Assembly (NCBI RefSeq): GCF_027943255.1
Contig: NC_072893.1
Location: forward strand, 127,657,784-127,721,783
DNA from: Anastrepha obliqua
Taxonomy: Eukaryota > Arthropoda > Insecta > Diptera > Tephritidae
Reading direction: 5' to 3'
DNA length: 64,000 nt
A program made the translations under genes and the position numbers. Shown one piece after another: positions 56,207 through 64,000 of this stretch; positions within the stretch are counted from its first letter, which is position 1, and every line of letters starts with the position of its first letter. The notes beneath the pieces were generated by a model. The model searched no databases. It was given only the letters and a program-made list of their open reading frames with translations, and had not been told where the DNA came from.

Positions 56207-58886
56207 TTTTTGCTAGTCAATTGCTTTATTTTACAAAAATAAAAACTTAGCATTAATACATCATGTTTCGACTTGACTTTAGCAAAATTTCAAAAAAAAT
56301 TAATAATTGTAAAAGTAATCGCTGTTTGTGGCGATCCCGTTTCTCTAGAAGTCCCTCGCGGTGATCATCACAAGTCCTTGGCTATTCATCTAAAATCAAT
56401 CGGACAAGAGAAATTAGTTTTAGATAATCTTGTGCCTGATCGAAGCTTTTTTTTTATACTTTAAGAAAATGCAAAAAAAAAATCAAATTTTTTGAAAATT
56501 CTGACTACTTCCAACCCCTTAATATAATTTATTGTACAACACTGGTAGACTGCAAGTGAAATTTTGGCAATTCGCTCCTTAATTTGTTTTTTCGAAAATT
56601 GCACTCTTTGATAAAATTAAGTTTTTTTGTTACAAGAGCGACTGCTGATGATTCTAACTGAATTTCAATATGGTAATGGTCTGGGAAATTATCCAGTTTA
56701 TGGGCACATGGAGAAATTGATCAGGTCCCAGCATTACAAATCTGAAGAAGCGAAATGATTTTTTTCTCCGTTCGAAAGTTATTAACAAAAAACACCTTTA
56801 TAATGTTTTTTTTTTTTCAAATTATTAAATACACGAAAGTAAATACTCGTGCACTTAGGGGCCAAACTTCACTTTCTCTTCACACATTGTAATATATTTC
56901 AACGGTATAACTGTATAATAACTGTATGTAAAACAAAAATTATTAAATATTGCCGATACTTAAGTATATAATATTAGTAATAAAAATGTATCAAATGTTT
57001 GTGTGCCGAACGGAAAATTAACTCAATGATGATTGGTAATGCCACTCTATCTATTATATTCCTTAACATATTTATATACACCTAGGATCAGATCGAACCG
57101 TAAACTAAATCAGAACGATAAAAGGTAAAAACGAACTTCATATTCCTATTTATACCAAAAGTACCATATAAATGAGATACACCTTTTCAAAGCATGCCCC
57201 CTGAAAATATGCAAAGTGTTTTAATACCGTCATAGCAGAGAATATAGAATTGATTCGATACGCGTAGTCAATTAAGTGGCAATGCTCTGAAGCAAAAAAC
57301 CAAAAAGGAAAATAAGCTTTTATACCTACATATGTGCGCACCTATAAATATTGTAAAAAAAAAGAAACAAGCCCTCCTGAAGCTTATCAAATTGTTGGTT
57401 AAAACTGAAAAATTACAAAATATGTAGAGTTTAACACAAGCGACGTTCTGAAAGTACTTCCAAGGGTAGCTCTGATAAGCAGCAAATTCGGTAAGAATGA
57501 TAGAATTACACCGTACCAATCAGGTACTTTATAATCAGCTATGTAAATATACATTTTCTGTTTTTACTAAGTTTTTTTTATAAATTATATAAATAATAAT
57601 AATTTTCTGTTTTGTAAAAGGAATTCAAGACGCTTTTTTTTTGAAAAATACATTCCCAGTCTCAAATTACAACCGACAAAATGATCGATTCCACAGTTGG
57701 AATATAGCAACGACCAAATAGTCTTTTCAAATTCAAGATGTTCACTTGTACTTAAAAAAAACACAACTGCTTCGATTGCATAATCGCTATTGTTTCATCT
57801 AGCAAGACTTATAAACATTTGCCTAAAAAAAAAGATCAAAAGCGCGTATTTATCTAAGAGTTTTAATTTTTTTTATTCACATTTTTGCGTGTATATAAGT
57901 ATGTATATATTCTAATATTTTGATGTACAAATATTTTAGTATTGTTTTTCTATTTCTCTTTGTATATAATTTTGTGTGAGTTAAGTTGCCGTACAAAAAC
58001 CCAAAAAGGGCAACATTCGATCTAAAATTGTATGTTTATACCTATGAGTAAAACTATATTATGTATATTTGCCTTTTCTGCATGGAATAAATAATTACAG
58101 TACAATAATAATCAACTTTAATGTAAATGTTCAAATAAGTAATAGCCGCCCCCAATATACAAACCACAAAAAATTAATTACATTTGTTGTACGAGTAATG
58201 TTGCTGGATTGTCAGCCCTTCTGCTTAAAAAATAAGACATATAAGTTAATAATGCCACCTGATTTTCGAATTAAGTTCATAAATATCGCAACCCAACAAA
58301 TAGTTGATTTAGGGGTGTATAACAAATATGTATGTAGTTATGTAATGTTAATATTAAATTTTGCTTCAGATTCTTACTATTTTTCATGGTATATAAATAC
58401 TTTTGTATGCTATTAAGCTCGGTTAGAGTTTTTCTAGTTGAGTTGGTCTCAAACATCTAGACAAAAATGACTAAACTGAAGAAAAAATGTATAGGTGTTA
58501 ATTTTTTGTATAGCAGTGGAGCTGTTACTTAGATGTTTAGTTCTAAAGAAATGCTAGTTTAGTAGCTCCTCGGAATATTTCACTACTAATTAATAATTTA
58601 GTTTATTCCTAATGCTTGGCCATCCCTATTGACATCTGTGTGCGCATTTCCAGTACTAGTACAATTTATTGTATGCACGTACGCATAATATTTGATGCAC
58701 AAAAACTGTATCTTAACAAAGTGGCTTTTGACACTTTATACCTCTTGCCGTAATATTCGATCCGTTTCCTGTATAGATTTAGGATTAGACACAGTAGAGA
58801 AAGTGCGATTATATTTAATTTTAAAAATACCTACACATTTGCATGCTCTAGCAGCTCCAGAGTTTGCGTATTCTTTTTGACTGGCA
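56207..58886. other. long intergenic stretch, 3' of TRAF6
   Basis: AT-rich with no supported gene. It includes the repeat partner at 56533-56590. The right end should hold the TRAF6 3' UTR. Frames at 56273-56464 and 58069-58416 lack family features. Confidence 0.4.
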
Positions 58887-60230
58887 TTAAACTATGTTTA
58901 TTTGTATTTTAATGATAATCTTTTCATCCTCACAGAAGCCTTTTTGCATGACATCCACTATTTTAGCATACTCAACAAAACCAAATCCTCGAGTGCTTAT
59001 GCGTTCTTGGGGTTTATGGAAGGCCATAACTTCTGGTTTTGTCATAATTGTATCATGTTGCGAGAGACTGGGGTTGTGAGGATGTATCATACACAGCTTG
59101 ATGCGTCCCTTAAATGGCCAATCTAAATGAAAATCGTTTTCCGATTGCATTAAATGGACATGTAGACTTAGTAAATTGACGTTTCGTGGTTGTATGTTAA
59201 GACGTGCACAGAACCGGTAGCCATGTGGCGAGGTATAAAAATCACGTGAGTAAAGTAAATTATTTGCATCGGTACGCAGTTGTTCTACCACGCTACGAAA
59301 ATTTGTTATTTCCCATACGATGGTTCCATTACTGTAGCGTGGATCAATTTGTGGGCGCGTAACCAATTGCTTGGTAAGATTTTCCAGCTTCACATCCTGC
59401 TCACGAACACGTTGTTCTAATACTACAATACGTTGGTACATTGTTTGGATGAGTTGCTCGTCTGCTTCATTTGCATATTGCGGTGGCGGTGGCGGTAACG
59501 CACCATTTACTTTGCCACCACTCGCAGATGTCGGTTTTTGTGGATTCCAGGTGGAAATAGCAGTTTGCTGAAATGCTTGGAGCATAAGTTGCATATGATG
59601 TGGCATGTCCTCTTTGAGATGTTCTTCGAGTGCATTTGTTTCTGGACGTCCAATGAAGCCGCATTTTACACTTGCAAAGGGGCATTTTTCTTCGGCGTTT
59701 TCCAGTCTTCTATACGGACAAGTTGGCAAGTGACGATCCACTTCTATTGGTGATGCTACTACTGCACAACCCAGTGGTGAGTTAGGACACTTGTGTTTGA
59801 GTTGTTCAATCTCGCGCCTAGTAAAGTTATCGGGAAAAATATCGTGATCTGTAGAAAGTTTTGTGTTGTCCAATGGGCAGCACTGATGGTGATTGCTGAG
59901 CCATTCCATCAGACATGATTTGCAAAACCGGTGGCCACATTTGGTGATCACAGGTTCATTAAGCCAATGAATACAAATGGCACATTCATACCTTGCATCC
60001 GATTCGTGGAAGTCAGTATCGTCAGAAGTGGTGGAAGCCGGCGCGTGTACATACGACTTGGAGACTGCTAACGAATTGGGCGGTATAGATGATGGTGATT
60101 TGTTGTTTTCTGATGAGTAGTGGTGATGATGAGAGTGCCCTTGCTGATACGATTGCTGTTGCTGTTGTCTGGCGTGCCTACCAGTGCTATTTTGTGTATT
60201 TTGCATTATTGGATCAAATACAACTATCAT
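58887..60230 (-). CDS. Traf6: TRAF6-type RING / zinc-finger / MATH adaptor
   Basis: An unspliced 447-codon gene. The N-terminus is Gln/His/Ser-rich. A RING finger spans about 83-120 (CAICIHWL, CGHRFCKSC, CCPL) and can act as an E3 ligase. TRAF-type zinc fingers follow (145-210: CPNSPLGC, CPYRR, CPFASVKC). A coiled coil near 265-300 would drive oligomerisation. The MATH/TRAF-C domain runs from about 305 to the end (VWEITNFRSVV, LYSRDFYTSPHGYRFC, RGFGFVEY). In flies this protein links Toll/Eiger-type receptors to NF-kappaB and JNK signalling. A second ATG at codon 9 is a possible start. No damage is seen. Confidence 0.94.
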   Translation of the reverse strand: MIVVFDPIMQNTQNSTGRHARQQQQQSYQQGHSHHHHYSSENNKSPSSIPPNSLAVSKSYVHAPASTTSDDTDFHESDARYECAICIHWLNEPVITKCGHRFCKSCLMEWLSNHHQCCPLDNTKLSTDHDIFPDNFTRREIEQLKHKCPNSPLGCAVVASPIEVDRHLPTCPYRRLENAEEKCPFASVKCGFIGRPETNALEEHLKEDMPHHMQLMLQAFQQTAISTWNPQKPTSASGGKVNGALPPPPPQYANEADEQLIQTMYQRIVVLEQRVREQDVKLENLTKQLVTRPQIDPRYSNGTIVWEITNFRSVVEQLRTDANNLLYSRDFYTSPHGYRFCARLNIQPRNVNLLSLHVHLMQSENDFHLDWPFKGRIKLCMIHPHNPSLSQHDTIMTKPEVMAFHKPQERISTRGFGFVEYAKIVDVMQKGFCEDEKIIIKIQINIV

Positions 60231-60421
60231 GCAAATTGTTATTAGAAGTATTTTCCCACATAAAGATAAAGAGTATGTTTAAATTAATAGTTGAAAAAAG
60301 TGCAAACAAAAGATCTATAAACAGGCTAAGGAATGTTTATGAGTGCATATCGATTTTCGCCTTACCACTGATTTGACATTTCCTTATAAGGAAACCATCG
60401 TTGCATTTCGATGTAGTATGT

Positions 60422-60960
60422 GCAGGGTGATCCATATAGCATTTTTTAATCAAATATTATTTTGACAGTGACAGCTCTTTCCATTGGAATTCTATACAAA
60501 AAGTTGGTATCAAATCGCCGCGTAACGGAATGAATCGCTTTACGATTGATCAGCGTTAGGAACTATTGCAAATGTTGTGTATCCTAAATAATGCGTTTAT
60601 TGAAAATGAGATGGCGGTCGGGTTAACAACCCACACTGCCGCAACTGGGAAGCAGAAAACCCGCAACGTGATCGTTCGGTGCGGATTAAGGCGCGAACAA
60701 TAACTTCATTATCCTATTTTTCTTTGAATATATTGCTGGAAATGCGTTTTTGGCCAAGAATAAACACTTTGGGGGCGTGATAAACCGTTTCTTGTAGCTG
60801 AAAAATGAAAACAGAAGCTTGACACACAGCCTATGCCATATTCGATATTATGTACGCCAATCTCGATAACCGGCCGCCTTGGCGGTGTCAATTGGCCACC
60901 TCGGTACTGCGATTTGACGCCGTTCGTTTTTTTTGGAGATCCGGGAAGGACCGAACTTAT
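60422..60960 (+). mobile_element. relict mariner-like element
   Basis: From 60530 it reads MNRFTIDQR, then a stop, then ELLQMLCILNNAF, a mariner transposase start. Near 60876-60925 it reads WPPRYCDLTPF, the segment around the last catalytic Asp. Stops and deletions are abundant. It is an old, dead copy of a different family from the one at 13387. Confidence 0.75.
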
Positions 60961-61059
60961 TCGAACAAACCCTTAACGATTTAGGTCCTTAAGGCGAATG
61001 TCGAGTAAGCCATTCGTGAGAGAGAGTCAGAAACCATCACCAAGGTCCTGTAGAACGAG
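60961..61059. other. spacer between mariner and LINE relics
   Basis: Short spacer with no feature seen. Confidence 0.3.
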
Positions 61060-61330
61060 TTTATGGTCTTTTGAGCCCTCCACTTATCAAAGTACCGCAT
61101 CCAAATCCAGCTCTTTTAAAAAACCTAACATGGAGCTGGATTGGGCTAAGCGATGTGTCTTCTTTCGGATGCATTCGGCCGAGAAATCGAATGCTTCTTG
61201 CTTTAGCATCACATTTGAGAAGGAGGTGTGTTAGAATTTCCGGGGATGGGTCGCAGGAACGATAGCAGGCAGTTGTCCATATCCCAATTCTGTGCAGACG
61301 GCTGAGAATAAAAGAGGAGAGAAAGCGTAG
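61060..61330 (-). mobile_element. LINE C-terminal relict
   Basis: On the minus strand it reads CRSCDPSPEILTHLLLKC or close to it, the Cys/His zinc motif after reverse transcriptase in many insect LINEs. A Phe-rich tail (LHVRFFKRAGF) follows. It is a different family from the LINE at 25028. Confidence 0.55.
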
Positions 61331-62210
61331 GAAGAAGGAGGTTAAGTTTGAGGATTATGGAGAAGACCGAACGATGACTGCTTAAGGTTGGGTTAACCGC
61401 TTAATACTACTGAAGACATTCATCGAGTGTGCGGTCTAAACCGGCTATGTCTGAATCTCTTACTCCAGTCAGCTCCATAAATTTCGAGCTAAGCTAATGA
61501 TTCTATAGCGACCGTAGCATAAGTTCAGCTTATAGTCTGAACACCTCAATTTGACTGCGGAACGTGCAGAGGCAGAGAAGGACAAGAAGCGGAAATGACC
61601 TGACAAAGGAATTTATAATAGTCGAAAGTGACCAGATCCACGTCATCTTCTCCAAACAACAAAATTGGCATTATAATTGTATTGTAGCGTCAGAATGTAA
61701 CTCTAGGCGAGTGGTCCTATTTTTTGTCTTCCAAATCATCTGCTCATTGTTGTGCTTCCACACTGGGTGTCTGCCAAGGATTAGTTAATGGTTAATGTAA
61801 TCTCCCGATTGTTTAATGCTGGTGTATATAATATTTAATGGTAAGGTAATCTTATCGGCGTATCTTTTAGATTACTCGGCTCTAAACTCTGGCAATAACA
61901 AATCGACGACTTTTATTACCGGATATCCGATTTCGATATTAGAAAGTTACTGTTGTATTTGTATAAATATATCTGTATCTTAAAAAATGCGGGCTTACCT
62001 AACATTTTCTTAAATTATTACACAGCTAAGTAGTACTCACGGCGGTTGCTTTCACTTTCCTAAAGGGCATGAGGTTACTTTTGTTCAGATTCACTTATCT
62101 CACTATACTTTCCGTTCGCACTCTCTGTGTACCTAAAGTTCGCTAGACTCATCATTAAATTAGCGAATTTTGCCATATGCGACGAGCCCCACTATCAACA
62201 TTTTGTGCCA
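61331..62210. other. upstream of phospholipase A2
   Basis: No gene is seen. The first 250 bases may continue the LINE relict. The rest is AT-rich upstream sequence. Confidence 0.4.
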
Positions 62211-62214
62211 GTGG

Positions 62215-62254
62215 TATATAAACGCATGGTTGTCTGAGGAGAATTTAGTCATTC
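62215..62254 (+). promoter_or_regulatory. TATA plus initiator core promoter of phospholipase A2
   Basis: TATATAAA at 62215-62222 and TCATTC, a fly-type initiator, at 62249-62254. The spacing fits transcription starting near 62251. The 5' UTR would be about 187 bases. Confidence 0.65.
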
Positions 62255-62437
62255 TGTTAGTCGCATCCGTGCCGCAAAGAGTACCAATCGGCTAGAAAGT
62301 GCTAAAAGCATTTAACTCAATTAGATCGGGAGCAAGTTCATATTTGTGTTTCGGAAGCGTTTACTTAATCTACGGAAAGGGAAATAAACACAGTCAAACG
62401 TTACATTATTGAGAAAGTGTTTCAACAAAATTTCTTT

Positions 62438-63400
62438 ATGATGAAAAGTTATAATTTCTTGTGGCTGATCACAGTGCTAGTGTTGCTTTCTTTCTACACC
62501 GCGCAGACATGGTCAGCATATTTGCCAGTAGTTCAGAAACATAACCTAAATCAATTGGAAGAAATATACAAACAACACCTACGAATTCCATATACATACA
62601 GTCCAGAATATCAAAAAGATAGCAACGGGGATGGAGCAGATCACGCAGTCAACAGTGAGGGCAAAAGTGATGGGAGAAGTGAAATGGCAACAGCAAGATA
62701 CAACAACAACGACGCAGACACTTTGGCAGCATCGTACATCGACACGGACGAACAGGCCGCTGCACCAGGCGATTGGCAATTATTACCTCATGGATCATAC
62801 GATAAAAAGCATGACGTAGTAGCTGGCAATGTGCCCGCATATGCGTGGTTTTCTGATCAGAGCGGTGTTTTTCATGCGTACGAAAATAGCGACGCGTACG
62901 ATGCATTTAAAGGCGACAGTGACAGCGACATCGACGACGACGAAAACAGCGAAGAGAAGACGAATGCACAAATATTGAGCCGCAAGCGACGTGGATTCGA
63001 TGATTGGTTCATAGCACCCCATACAAGGTGGTGTGGGCGTGGTAATTCAGCCAACAATACCTATAACCAACTTGGCGGCGCTTCAGACGCCGACAGATGT
63101 TGTCGCCGACATGATTACTGTCCCATGTTTATTTCGGCTTTCAGTAGCCGCTATGAATTGTTCAACTATCGTCCATATACATTGTCACACTGCAATTGCG
63201 ATCGACGTTTCCGTACCTGTTTGAAAATGAACAACGACGATGCGTCCAACACAATCGGAGAACTCTTCTTTAATATGGTTCCATCGCAATGCTTTACACT
63301 ACGCAACGAACGCCAGTGTCAGCAACGTAACGCCGAGGGCGACTGCATAAAGGAGACATTTCGAAAGCGAGCTTATGTGCGGGACAACCAAAAGTATTAA
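62438..63400 (+). CDS. secreted group III phospholipase A2
   Basis: An unspliced 320-codon gene, taking the first ATG (62438; a second follows at once). Residues 1-26 form a signal peptide. A long acidic propeptide follows, ending at a furin-like RKRR (about 182-185). The mature enzyme has the calcium loop WCGRGN and the active site CCRRHDYC with the catalytic His at about 225 and its Asp next to it. Further Cys pairs (HCNCDRRF, SQCF) match the bee-venom-type family. It hydrolyses the sn-2 ester of phospholipids outside the cell. The propeptide is rich in Asp/Glu/Ser and much longer than in venom forms. The enzyme is probably made as a zymogen. Confidence 0.92.
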   Translation: MMKSYNFLWLITVLVLLSFYTAQTWSAYLPVVQKHNLNQLEEIYKQHLRIPYTYSPEYQKDSNGDGADHAVNSEGKSDGRSEMATARYNNNDADTLAASYIDTDEQAAAPGDWQLLPHGSYDKKHDVVAGNVPAYAWFSDQSGVFHAYENSDAYDAFKGDSDSDIDDDENSEEKTNAQILSRKRRGFDDWFIAPHTRWCGRGNSANNTYNQLGGASDADRCCRRHDYCPMFISAFSSRYELFNYRPYTLSHCNCDRRFRTCLKMNNDDASNTIGELFFNMVPSQCFTLRNERQCQQRNAEGDCIKETFRKRAYVRDNQKY

Positions 63401-64000
63401 ATAATACAATGTAGCAAATATACATATGTATGTATAGCGGAGAGCGGGTTGAGAAGGCGTTCAAAAAGGAATACTGAACTGAGACTACGAAATGTGCAGG
63501 GAACAGAGCCTTGAGAAGCTAAAGTGTGAGAAAGATCTAGAAATTTTTTAAAACAAAACACAAACATGTATGTATGTATGTACATTTGATGCCAGAAGGT
63601 GGCGGACTGCGGCAACCAAAACGTTGTGCTTACTGGAGGCGCTGTGCATGTATGCATGTGTGTGAGAGTGGTGTACATATTTAAAAAGCTACTTATGTAT
63701 TTAGTATGATATTTGCTCAGCACATATACACAAGTGCGTGTATATACATATAACTAAAAATTATTATATTTGAATTAAGGCTCGGTTATGAGTTAGTAGT
63801 CATGACTTCTTCCATATTGTTTGGCCTCAAATGATAAAAAGATTTGAAATTGTAATCTGCATGAATTAATAATTTGAGACACCCTGTCATTTTGAATTCA
63901 TTTTTTCTTTGATTTAAACATAACTGTTAAAAGTTTCGATAGAAAGAAATTTTCAGAATACAGTAAAAACAAACTTTTTTTAGCAGAAAAAAATTAAAAC
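63401..64000. other. 3' flank of phospholipase A2
   Basis: 3' UTR and AT-rich spacer with ATGTATGT microsatellite (63567-63583). No other gene is seen before the window ends. Confidence 0.5.

Noticed and set aside
1..64000. tRNA, snRNA or rRNA genes
   Set aside because: I saw no convincing A/B-box pair with cloverleaf or rRNA core by eye; a covariance-model scan would be needed to exclude them.

Overview
The window looks like nuclear DNA of a true fruit fly (Tephritidae or a close acalyptrate dipteran). It is AT-rich and unspliced genes alternate with genes carrying short introns (54-66 bp in three of the zinc-finger genes). The single-copy genes are clear fly orthologues: phenylalanyl-tRNA synthetase alpha, G-protein beta-5, a TRAF6-type RING/MATH protein and a group III secreted phospholipase A2. 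The transposons (a rosa-type mariner, an errantivirus, hAT, Helitrons, a jockey-like LINE) are those common in tephritids. The genus cannot be fixed from sequence alone.

Layout. 0.4-16 kb: minus-strand genes, namely zinc-finger gene ZF1 (two exons), a 251-aa protein with an HBS1/Ski7-like C-terminal motif, PheRS-alpha, zinc-finger gene ZF2 (one exon) and ZF3 (two exons). Between them lie a Helitron, a TTAA-flanked MITE, a dispersed repeat and a rosa-type MITE. 16.5-19.1 kb: an almost intact hAT transposon with an exact 8-bp target duplication. 21-25 kb: ZF4 (minus) and ZF5 (plus), head to head, followed by a decayed ZF5-like pseudogene. 25.0-28.2 kb: an internally deleted LINE with a 14-bp target duplication. 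28.8-37.4 kb: an insect endogenous retrovirus (gypsy/errantivirus type) with matching 374-bp LTRs, broken in pol by a 2,256-bp element with inverted ends. 37.7-39.4 kb: a Helitron with a helicase remnant and 120-bp tandem repeats. 39.8-41.5 kb: a six-exon gene that I do not recognise. 43.5-49.7 kb: ZF6, G-beta-5 and ZF7. 50.8-53.0 kb: a three-exon secreted lipase gene with a frameshift. 54.5-56.2 kb: nested repeats and a mariner remnant. 58.9-60.2 kb: TRAF6. 60.4-61.3 kb: mariner and LINE relics. 62.2-63.4 kb: phospholipase A2 with a clear core promoter.

The main biological signal is a local family of seven C2H2 zinc-finger genes plus one pseudogene. Every intact member has the same N-terminal module, Cys-[Gly/Ala]-x-[Ile/Val] followed by one atypical C2H2 finger, then an acidic linker and a finger array. 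Five of the seven have a phase-0 intron in or just after the linker, and three (ZF4, ZF5, ZF6) share one eight-finger blueprint. The module is not the four-cysteine ZAD and I cannot put a domain name to it. It may be an undescribed protein-interaction module in a lineage-expanded transcription-factor cluster. The second theme is dense nesting of transposons, several young enough to keep exact target duplications.
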